From NCBI GenBank assembly GCA_919902745.1, contig CAKKRN010000096.1:1-5705 (forward strand): a DNA stretch of 5,705 nt. The letters run 5' to 3'. The notes under the pieces are model-generated. The model saw only the letters and a list, made by a program, of their open reading frames with translations. It was not told the origin of the DNA and searched no databases. A program made the position numbers and the translations under genes. Of this stretch, positions 1 through 4,903 are shown in pieces (position 1 is the stretch's first letter; the number at the start of each line of letters is the position of its first letter). Origin of the DNA: Syntrophaceae bacterium. GTDB lineage: Bacteria; Desulfobacterota; Syntrophia; Syntrophales; UBA5619.

Positions 1-218
1 CACACGGTCAATTCATCGTCCCGGATGGCGTAAATGATTCGGTAAGTTCCCTGACGGATTCGGTAGCGTTCCTGCCCCGTGAGTTTCTCACACCCGGGCG
101 GGCGTGGGTCCACGGCAAGCGCCGCGATGCGCTTCATGATTTGTTGAAGAGATTTCTTGGGAATCTTTTCGATGTCCTGCCAGACAGATTTTCGAAAGAA
201 AATCCTATATTCGGCCAT
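1..218 (-). CDS. RelE/ParE-family toxin of a type II toxin-antitoxin pair (partial, 3' end outside window)
   Basis: The reading frame from the ATG at 218 runs open to the window edge and gives 72 residues without a stop. It begins MAEYRIFFRKSVWQDIEKI and contains ERYRIRQGTYRIIYAI, then DDELTV. This is the RelE/ParE pattern: an N-terminal strand, two helices rich in K and I, then a YRIR-G-YRIIY beta-hairpin. Family members are usually about 85-95 residues, so roughly the last 15, including the usual GHR-x-x-VY tail, are missing here. RelE-type members are ribosome-dependent mRNA interferases and ParE-type members poison gyrase. The sequence does not let me choose, although the close pairing with a RelB/StbD-like antitoxin favours the RelE side. 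The start overlaps the antitoxin's end by 14 bases, which implies translational coupling; an AGAGG lies about 10 bases upstream (229-233). Confidence in the family is high, in the activity moderate. Confidence 0.88.
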   Translation of the reverse strand, partial: MAEYRIFFRKSVWQDIEKIPKKSLQQIMKRIAALAVDPRPPGCEKLTGQERYRIRQGTYRIIYAIRDDELTV

Positions 219-438
219 CTTTCTTCAGCCTCTTCAGGATGTCCTCATAACCGATCAACGGCTCGTTGGCCCGCTCCTCAAACGCCGCAAGGTCCTCAGC
301 ATCCTCGGCGAGGGTTTCCCGGACGGCATTGTTGACCAATTCCGAAACAGATCGGGAAGTCTCCGCCGACTTCATCCGCAACGCCTGGTGCAAGGCAGAA
401 TCGAAATAGATCGTGGCTCGTTTCGTTCCAGCTTCCAT
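205..438 (-). CDS. CopG/RelB-like ribbon-helix-helix antitoxin
   Basis: This 77-residue protein starts MEAGTKRATIYFDSALHQAL and ends KRLKKDGRI. Residues about 6-14 (KRATIYFDS) form the strand expected to insert into the DNA major groove. The segment from HQALRMKSAE to SVSELVNNAVRETL gives the two helices of a ribbon-helix-helix dimer. The acidic remainder (AEDAEDLAAFEERANEPL, then GYEDILKRLKKDGRI) is the part expected to wrap and neutralise the toxin. The frame is open further upstream to an ATG at 486, but I chose 438 because a strong AGGAGG sits 7 bases before it and because 486 lies inside the promoter. The gene is first in a two-gene operon and overlaps the toxin by 14 bases. Antitoxins of this type normally repress their own promoter, which fits the repeats at 463-486. 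Confidence 0.9.
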   Translation of the reverse strand: MEAGTKRATIYFDSALHQALRMKSAETSRSVSELVNNAVRETLAEDAEDLAAFEERANEPLIGYEDILKRLKKDGRI

Positions 439-445
439 GGTGTAA

Positions 446-451
446 CCTCCT
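446..451 (-). promoter_or_regulatory. Ribosome binding site of the antitoxin
   Basis: AGGAGG on the minus strand lies 7 bases before the ATG at 438. It is a full consensus site and decides the start: the longer frame from 486 has no comparable site and would begin within the promoter. Confidence 0.85.
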
Positions 452-462
452 AAGGTCTTTGC

Positions 463-486
463 AGCACCATAGCACCATGACGCCAT
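463..486 (-). repeat. Three tandem 8-bp repeats, likely antitoxin operator
   Basis: Read on the plus strand, the units are agcaccat (463-470), agcaccat (471-478) and gacgccat (479-486). The first two are identical and the third keeps the CCAT end; CCATGACG is itself repeated at 475-482 and 483-490. A perfect palindrome TGACGTCA (486-493) follows at the -35. Short in-phase repeats of this kind are typical of operators bound cooperatively by ribbon-helix-helix dimers. The array covers the -10 and the spacer, where bound protein would block RNA polymerase. The repeats are seen directly; the operator role is inferred. Confidence 0.6.
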
Positions 487-494
487 GACGTCAA
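466..494 (-). promoter_or_regulatory. Sigma-70-type promoter of the toxin-antitoxin operon
   Basis: On the minus strand TTGACG (494-489) is followed after exactly 17 bases by TATGGT (471-466). The -35 differs from TTGACA at one position and the -10 from TATAAT at two. Transcription would begin near 459, giving a leader of about 20 bases with the AGGAGG site. The -35 starts 7 bases beyond the nucleotidase stop codon, so the operon has its own promoter but could also receive read-through from that gene. The spacer and -10 are occupied by an 8-bp tandem repeat, which suggests repression by the antitoxin. Confidence 0.72.
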
Positions 495-523
495 GGGCTA
501 TTCAGATTTGGCTTCCGCCCTTG
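492..523 (-). repeat. 7-bp inverted repeat across the nucleotidase stop codon
   Basis: CAAGGGC (492-498) and GCCCTTG (517-523) are perfect inverted repeats separated by 18 bases, and they flank the nucleotidase TGA (502-504). In the minus-strand transcript they could form a hairpin at the gene end. No U-run follows, so it is not a convincing intrinsic terminator. One arm also overlaps the -35 of the toxin-antitoxin promoter. Confidence 0.4.
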
Positions 524-2463
524 GCTCTTCTCCGCGCCAGACGGACGATCCACCATAGGACGAGGGCGAGGATGATCAGCACAACGGCCGCGGCCGCGAG
601 GACGGCCCAGGTGATCCAGCCGGCCCCGCGGAACAGGTCCACGGGGTTCCAGGAGGGGACGGCGACGCTGCGTCCATCCGGGTTGCGGTATCCCTCCGGA
701 AGATCGGGAACGCCGTTCCCGTTCCGGTCGGGAAAGGACTTCAGGTAGCGGGCCAGGGCGACCCATTCCTTCAGCTCCTGGATCCCCGCGGCGCCGGCGT
801 CGGCATCGACCCGGACGGCCTTCCAGTCGGTGACGGGCCTCCCCTTGTCGTCTTTGGGAGAAAATTGGATCAGGCCGTGCGAGGCCCGGCGGACGAAGTT
901 GAGCATCCCGGCCATGTAGGCATTTACGCAGACGCGGTAGAGCTTGTCGGGCTGGAGGGGTCGGAAGGCGCCGTCTTCATCCTGGACGGTGACGGAGACG
1001 ACGCGATCAAAGGGAACCCGATGGGGATTGAATGTGAACCGAACGCCCGAAACCTGCAACTGGGCGCCGTGCTTGATCGGCGCAATCGAGGTCTGGACCT
1101 CGAGCATGCGCCGGAGCTCCTCTCCGGTCAAATAGAACGTGATGAGGGGATACCCGGCGTAATCATCCATTCCCAGACCCGGGGAGAGGACCTTGAAAAC
1201 GTCCGCTACGGCGATCCCGCCCGTCAGGAAGGTGTCCCGGATGATGCCGTCGGCCGTGACGGCGATATGAACGTATCGATGGTTCTTCCCCTCGGCCTGA
1301 CGGACGGCATACCGGAAGGCGTCGGTCACCAGGTCGCCCAGCCCCGTTTCCGCCAAGATCGCCTGGCGATAGGCCGGGGAAGGCATGTCGAAGGCGGTCT
1401 CGGCAATCACCTGGTCATGGCGATTCCCGGACCAACGCAGATACCGCTGTTCGACGATCCCCTTGAAAGTCTCGATCTTCTTTGCGATTCCGGGATCCTC
1501 CGAAACCTCGGCAGACACCTTTTCCAGACGATAGGAGGCAACCCGGGCGCCCGCTTCCCGGGAAATATCCAGATTCAGGACACCGAGATAGGCCCCGTAA
1601 GACCCCGCCGAAACGATGATCGTCCTGTCGATCCGGATCGGCTCGGGCAGGACGGTGTGGCTGTGGCCGCTGACGATGACGTCGATCCCGGGAACCTTCC
1701 CGGCCAGGATCTCATCCTCGGAGCGGGACTTCACCGCCTTGGTGCCGGCGTGGGAAAGGCAGACGACGAGATCGACCTTCTCTTTGTTTCGGAGAAGGTC
1801 CACGACGGCCTTGCCGCGTTCCACAATGTCGGCGAAGGTGACGGGCGCGGCAAAGGGGTTGTCATCCGCGGCGTCGCGCCCCATGATTCCGAACAATCCG
1901 ATCCGGATGCCGTTTCTCTCCAGCACGGCGTATGGCGTCACCGGGTACTCCATAAAGGCGGCCTTGAGCGGGGCGTCCCGCGGATCATTCTGGGAAAACA
2001 CCACGTTGGACGCAACGAGGAGCGGCAGCCGGCCGCCCCGGGAGCGGGCGGTCCGGAGCATGGCGGCAAGCCCCGCGGGAAGGAACTCGTAGTCATGGTT
2101 CCCCAGCGTTGCCGCATCGTAGCCCATCTCCCCCATCAGACGCAGTTCGAAGGCCTCTTCGCGGAACTCCGTATGGAAGAGGGTTCCCATCGCGATATCC
2201 CCCGCATCGACCAGCAGGCTCCGCCCGGGGGCCTTCTCCCGCTCCTGCCCGATCAGCCGCGCCAGCCGCGCGTATCCTCCCTGCGTGGCATGGCCGCCCC
2301 CCGTCTTGGGAACCCGGTCGGGAAGAAAGTGGGAATGGAGATCATGGGTGAACAGGATGGTCAGTTTCGCGTCCGCATCCGCCCGGACGGCCGCGTCCCC
2401 CGAAAAGATCGGCTGGAAACAGAACAGAACGGCCAGGCCGATTAAAACACCGTATCGTTTCAT
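502..2463 (-). CDS. Exported, membrane-anchored 5'-nucleotidase/UDP-sugar hydrolase family metallophosphoesterase
   Basis: The 653-residue product begins with a signal peptide (MKRYGVLIGLAVLFCFQPIF, ending near residue 30). The calcineurin-like metal-binding domain follows: THDLHSH (39-45), DAGD (86-89), GNHD (121-124), SHAG (237-240) and GHSH (266-269). The second half is the 5'-nucleotidase C-terminal domain, with ETGLGDLVTDAFR near 372-384, TADGIIRD near 403-410 and FYLTGEELRRMLE near 443-455. Known relatives such as UshA hydrolyse nucleotides and UDP-sugars in the periplasm. This protein is about 100 residues longer than UshA: it adds an acidic DRNGNGVPD motif (579-587), reminiscent of calcium-binding loops, and a hydrophobic helix (about 615-640) followed by RLARRRAK, which should anchor it in the inner membrane facing outward. 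I chose the ATG at 2463 because GGGAGGGAG precedes it and it gives a proper signal peptide; an ATG at 2517 would add 18 polar residues. The exact substrate is unknown. Confidence 0.92.
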   Translation of the reverse strand: MKRYGVLIGLAVLFCFQPIFSGDAAVRADADAKLTILFTHDLHSHFLPDRVPKTGGGHATQGGYARLARLIGQEREKAPGRSLLVDAGDIAMGTLFHTEFREEAFELRLMGEMGYDAATLGNHDYEFLPAGLAAMLRTARSRGGRLPLLVASNVVFSQNDPRDAPLKAAFMEYPVTPYAVLERNGIRIGLFGIMGRDAADDNPFAAPVTFADIVERGKAVVDLLRNKEKVDLVVCLSHAGTKAVKSRSEDEILAGKVPGIDVIVSGHSHTVLPEPIRIDRTIIVSAGSYGAYLGVLNLDISREAGARVASYRLEKVSAEVSEDPGIAKKIETFKGIVEQRYLRWSGNRHDQVIAETAFDMPSPAYRQAILAETGLGDLVTDAFRYAVRQAEGKNHRYVHIAVTADGIIRDTFLTGGIAVADVFKVLSPGLGMDDYAGYPLITFYLTGEELRRMLEVQTSIAPIKHGAQLQVSGVRFTFNPHRVPFDRVVSVTVQDEDGAFRPLQPDKLYRVCVNAYMAGMLNFVRRASHGLIQFSPKDDKGRPVTDWKAVRVDADAGAAGIQELKEWVALARYLKSFPDRNGNGVPDLPEGYRNPDGRSVAVPSWNPVDLFRGAGWITWAVLAAAAVVLIILALVLWWIVRLARRRAKGGSQI

Positions 2464-2468
2464 CGCAC

Positions 2469-2476
2469 TCCCTCCC
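2469..2476 (-). promoter_or_regulatory. Ribosome binding site of the nucleotidase
   Basis: GGGAGGGA on the minus strand; its GGGAGG (2476-2471) lies 7 bases before the ATG at 2463. It decides the start in favour of 2463 over the in-frame ATG at 2517, which lies in the putative leader beside a hairpin. Confidence 0.78.
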
Positions 2477-2496
2477 GGAACAAAATCAAAATGATC

Positions 2497-2513
2497 ACCC
2501 GTTTCATACGGGT
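2497..2513 (-). repeat. 6-bp inverted repeat in the nucleotidase leader
   Basis: ACCCGT (2497-2502) and ACGGGT (2508-2513) are exact reverse complements separated by 5 bases. The repeat lies between the candidate promoter and the ribosome binding site, so it could be an operator or an mRNA leader hairpin. The sequence does not distinguish these. Confidence 0.45.
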
Positions 2514-2532
2514 CCACCGGAACAGCGGCTGG

Positions 2533-2561
2533 ATTTTACACACAAGACCGGATAAATGCAA
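2533..2561 (-). promoter_or_regulatory. Candidate sigma-70-type promoter of the nucleotidase gene
   Basis: On the minus strand TTGCAT (2561-2556) is followed after 17 bases by TAAAAT (2538-2533). Transcription would start near 2526 and give a leader of about 60 bases that contains the 2497-2513 inverted repeat. Two mismatches in the -35 and one in the -10 make this plausible but unproven. Confidence 0.55.
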
Positions 2562-2663
2562 ACATTGGATCGCGACGGCCGCACCAAACAATGGCGCCAA
2601 TTTCCGTAATGGGCATCAGGTATCTGACTGGCATGGATTCTATGGCTGGTTCAATCTACAAGA

Positions 2664-2693
2664 TTGACTCTGTTACATCCTAAGCGATATTTA
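2664..2693 (+). promoter_or_regulatory. Candidate promoter of the ATPase gene
   Basis: TTGACT (2664-2669) is followed after 18 bases by TATTTA (2688-2693). Transcription would begin near 2700, about 60 bases before the ATG at 2763. The -10 is only fair and the surrounding DNA is AT-rich, so chance matches are more likely here than at the other promoters. Confidence 0.45.
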
Positions 2694-2750
2694 TCCTTTA
2701 CTTTGCTACATACGGATGATAATCTCTTCCCGTCCCGATTAATAAACAGC

Positions 2751-2758
2751 GGAAAGGA
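2751..2758 (+). promoter_or_regulatory. Ribosome binding site of the ATPase gene
   Basis: GGAAAGGA ends 4 bases before the ATG at 2763. The spacing is slightly short, but no other start nearby has a better site, and the protein family begins at this residue. Confidence 0.6.
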
Positions 2759-2762
2759 TGCC

Positions 2763-4145
2763 ATGTTTTCACGATCCATCATCGATAACTTGCGAGCATG
2801 GAAATCACTGCCGGATCGAAAACCGCTGATCCTGCGAGGGGCCAGGCAAGTGGGAAAGACCACGGCGGTTGAACTGTTTGCGAAAGAATTCGACTTATAT
2901 CTGTATCTTAACCTTGAAATTGATGAAGATCTAAAGCTATTCCAGCGAAATCTCTCCATCCATGATCTTTATCAATCCATCTTACTGCACAAAGATCAAT
3001 CTGCCGTTACGGGAACTACTCTCTTATTCATTGACGAAATCCAGAATTCACCCGAAGCGGTCAAGATGTTGCGGTTTTTTTACGAATTCCTGCCCGCAGT
3101 ACACGTCATCGCCGCCGGTTCCCTCCTGGAAGTCATGGTCAAACAGCAGCAAATCAGTTTCCCGGTGGGGCGTGTACAATTTTCATTTATGTACCCCCTG
3201 ACTTTCCGAGAGTTCTTGACGGCCCTCGGTTTGAATTCAGCTTTGGAGAATTTTGACGCCCTTCCCCTGCCGGATTTTGCCCATCCTAAATTAATGACCC
3301 TTTTTCACCGTTACACGCTGATTGGCGGGATGCCGGAAATTGTATCCAAATACGCACAACATCAGGATATTGCCGGCTTAAAGCCTCTTTATCAGGCCCT
3401 TCTGACTTCTTTTGGAGATGACGTTACAAAATACGCCCGTCATAATACCTTAAGACATATTATCCGACATTGTCTCGATACGGCCCCACATGAGGCGGGC
3501 AGCCGGATCGCCTTTGCCGGATTCGGCAAATCCAACTATCGTTCACGGGAGGTGAGCGAGGCATTGAAGACGCTCGAGCAGGCCATGATCCTCTACCTGC
3601 TCTATCCGACAACGACAACGGAAATTCCTATTATGCCTGATTTGAGAAAATCGCCCCGCCTCCAGTTTCTTGATACAGGATTACTTAACTTTGTCGCGGG
3701 GCTCCAGGGTCATTTTTTCCAGCAGGAAGATTTGCACGCATTTTATCGCGGGAAAATCGCCGAGCATATCGTCGGCCAGGAGCTGCTGGCGGCGACGACG
3801 GATATCCATAAGAAACCGGTTTTCTGGGTCAGGGAGAAAAAACAGTCGTCGGCAGAGGTGGATTACCTTGTTCAACATAACCAGCTTGCCATTCCTGTCG
3901 AAGTCAAATCAGGCAAGGCAGGAACCCTTCGTTCCCTCCACCAGTTTATCGATCAGAGCCCCCATCCCTATGCGGTGCGCCTCTATTCCGGGAAGCTGGA
4001 ACTGATGGAAACTCAAACAATAGAAGGCCGCCGTTATTGGCTCCTTAATCTGCCTTATTTTCTGGCCGGCAGATTAAATGACTATATCGACTGGATGGTT
4101 GAACAACTGGCGGATAAGCGGAAGGAGCGGTTGACCCCTTTGTGA
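2763..4145 (+). CDS. AAA-type ATPase with C-terminal PD-(D/E)xK-like domain (DUF4143 type)
   Basis: The 460-residue protein starts [20 protein letters not shown], a typical opening for this family. The ATPase half carries Walker A GARQVGKT (26-33), Walker B LLFIDE (87-92) and a sensor-like VIAAGS (115-120). A helical middle region contains TFREFL (147-152) and YTLIGGMPE (184-192). The C-terminal half matches the nuclease-like DUF4143 domain: [12 protein letters not shown] (330-341), AEVDYLV (364-370) and IPVEVKSGK (377-385). Together these supply E335, D367, E380 and K382 of a PD-(D/E)xK active site. Such proteins are common, often scattered among related genomes, and mostly have no proven function; DNA or nucleotide handling is an inference. 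Length is normal and no motif is broken. I start at 2763 rather than the in-frame ATG at 2664, which lies in the candidate promoter and adds a non-conserved leader. Parts of the gene are much AT-richer than its neighbours, suggesting transfer. It is likely monocistronic, since dedA has its own promoter. Confidence 0.9.
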   Translation: MFSRSIIDNLRAWKSLPDRKPLILRGARQVGKTTAVELFAKEFDLYLYLNLEIDEDLKLFQRNLSIHDLYQSILLHKDQSAVTGTTLLFIDEIQNSPEAVKMLRFFYEFLPAVHVIAAGSLLEVMVKQQQISFPVGRVQFSFMYPLTFREFLTALGLNSALENFDALPLPDFAHPKLMTLFHRYTLIGGMPEIVSKYAQHQDIAGLKPLYQALLTSFGDDVTKYARHNTLRHIIRHCLDTAPHEAGSRIAFAGFGKSNYRSREVSEALKTLEQAMILYLLYPTTTTEIPIMPDLRKSPRLQFLDTGLLNFVAGLQGHFFQQEDLHAFYRGKIAEHIVGQELLAATTDIHKKPVFWVREKKQSSAEVDYLVQHNQLAIPVEVKSGKAGTLRSLHQFIDQSPHPYAVRLYSGKLELMETQTIEGRRYWLLNLPYFLAGRLNDYIDWMVEQLADKRKERLTPL

Positions 4146-4174
4146 TTGACAGGCGGCGATCCCTCCCCTATACT
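4146..4174 (+). promoter_or_regulatory. Near-consensus sigma-70 promoter of dedA
   Basis: TTGACA (4146-4151) matches the -35 consensus exactly and is followed after 17 bases by TATACT (4169-4174), one mismatch from TATAAT. It starts on the base immediately after the ATPase stop codon (4143-4145). Transcription should begin near 4181 and give a leader of about 65 bases. This is the strongest promoter match in the window and indicates constitutive expression of dedA and the gene after it. Confidence 0.82.
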
Positions 4175-4246
4175 ACCGCCCTCTTCGGCAGGTCTGTGAA
4201 CATCCTGCGGAAGAAATTGCGTTCAAACAGGGGTATAAAAAAACCT

Positions 4247-4903
4247 ATGGCGGATCTTTTGATCAATTTCATCGATCTCTTCCTGCACCTCGACCGGCAT
4301 CTCGGAGATATTCTTCAATATTTCGGCGTCTGGACCTATGTTATCATCTTCCTGATCATCTTCTGCGAAACGGGGCTCGTGGTCACGCCGATCCTCCCGG
4401 GCGATTCGCTCCTCTTCGGCCTCGGCGCCTTCGCCGCCAACCCATACCTCAAGGGACCGCTGGAGGTGGAGTGGCTGTTCATCACGCTTTCCGTCGCGGC
4501 CATCGCCGGGGATACGGTGAATTACTCCGCCGGCCACTACATCGGGCCGAAGATCTTCCAGAAGGAGGATAGCCGTTTTTTCAAGAAGGCGTATCTGGAG
4601 AGAACCCACCGGTTCTACGAGAAGCACGGCGGCAAGACCATCGTCATCGCCCGCTTCATGCCGATCATCCGGACCTTCGCCCCCTTCGTCGCCGGGATCG
4701 GCCGGATGACCTACACGCGGTTCATCTCCTACAACGTCATCGGCGGCATCTCCTGGATCGCCCTGTTCATCTTCGGGGGCTATTATTTCGGAAATCTTCC
4801 GATGATCAAGAACAACTTCACGCTGGTCATCATCGCGATCGTCATCCTTTCGGTCATGCCCGGCGTGGTTGAATATTTGCGTCAGCGGAGAGAAACAACA
4901 TGA
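4247..4903 (+). CDS. dedA: DedA-family inner-membrane protein
   Basis: The 218-residue protein closely resembles E. coli DedA as I recall it: [18 protein letters not shown] (40-57), GDTVNY (88-93), [15 protein letters not shown] (123-137) and RTFAPFVAG (142-150). It keeps the acidic and basic residues shown to be essential in the relative YqjA, with the same spacing: E41 and D53, R136 and R142. Hydrophobic stretches near 28-60, 76-98, 133-150, 163-182 and 190-208 fit the re-entrant and membrane helices of the VTT/DedA fold. Family members are linked to undecaprenyl-phosphate recycling across the inner membrane and to proton-dependent stress tolerance. The frame is open back to a GTG at 4142, but that would overlap the promoter, and the ATG at 4247 matches the E. 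coli start. The ribosome binding site is weak: AGGGG at 4229-4233 is 13 bases away. The last 4 bases overlap the next gene. Confidence 0.95.
   Translation: MADLLINFIDLFLHLDRHLGDILQYFGVWTYVIIFLIIFCETGLVVTPILPGDSLLFGLGAFAANPYLKGPLEVEWLFITLSVAAIAGDTVNYSAGHYIGPKIFQKEDSRFFKKAYLERTHRFYEKHGGKTIVIARFMPIIRTFAPFVAGIGRMTYTRFISYNVIGGISWIALFIFGGYYFGNLPMIKNNFTLVIIAIVILSVMPGVVEYLRQRRETT
4887..4892 (+). promoter_or_regulatory. Ribosome binding site of the beta-solenoid gene, inside dedA
   Basis: GGAGAG lies 7 bases before the ATG at 4900, within the last codons of dedA. It supports 4900 as the start instead of the internal ATG at 4993, which has no comparable site. Confidence 0.7.

Larger units (their letters stand above)
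2464..2762. other. Divergent intergenic region between the nucleotidase and ATPase genes
   Basis: These 299 bases separate two genes that point away from each other. I see no coding frame with a believable start here. The region holds a minus-strand promoter candidate (2533-2561), a 6-bp inverted repeat in the nucleotidase leader (2497-2513), a plus-strand promoter candidate (2664-2693) and the ATPase ribosome binding site. Two similar 9-mers, AAACATTGG (2560-2568) and AAACAATGG (2586-2594), sit at and upstream of the nucleotidase -35, 26 bases apart. The section 2600-2660 shows nothing I can name. The half nearest the ATPase is visibly AT-richer. Confidence 0.7.

Noticed and set aside
141..453. 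Plus-strand open frames across the toxin-antitoxin genes
   Set aside because: They are antisense to the two recognised small genes, with no domain and no ribosome binding site.
439..486. ATG at 486 as the antitoxin start
   Set aside because: It lies within the promoter between -35 and -10; the ATG at 438 has a consensus ribosome binding site.
492..523. Intrinsic terminator after the nucleotidase
   Set aside because: The inverted repeat has an 18-base loop and no T-run on the downstream minus strand.
865..2445. Open frame of 526 codons on the plus strand, opposite the nucleotidase gene
   Set aside because: It lies wholly antisense to a gene with clear catalytic motifs. Its translation is low-complexity, rich in G, D, R and P, with no recognisable domain, as expected from GC-biased third positions.
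2600..2660. Possible attachment site or mobile-element end next to the ATPase gene
   Set aside because: I found no matching direct repeat on the other side of the gene, no terminal inverted repeat, and no transposase or integrase.
2664..2762. Upstream start for the ATPase at 2664
   Set aside because: It adds 33 residues not expected in the family and overlaps a candidate promoter; the ATG at 2763 has a ribosome binding site and the typical family start.
4142..4246. GTG start at 4142 for dedA
   Set aside because: It would place a near-consensus promoter inside the coding region and add a basic 35-residue lead absent from E. coli DedA.
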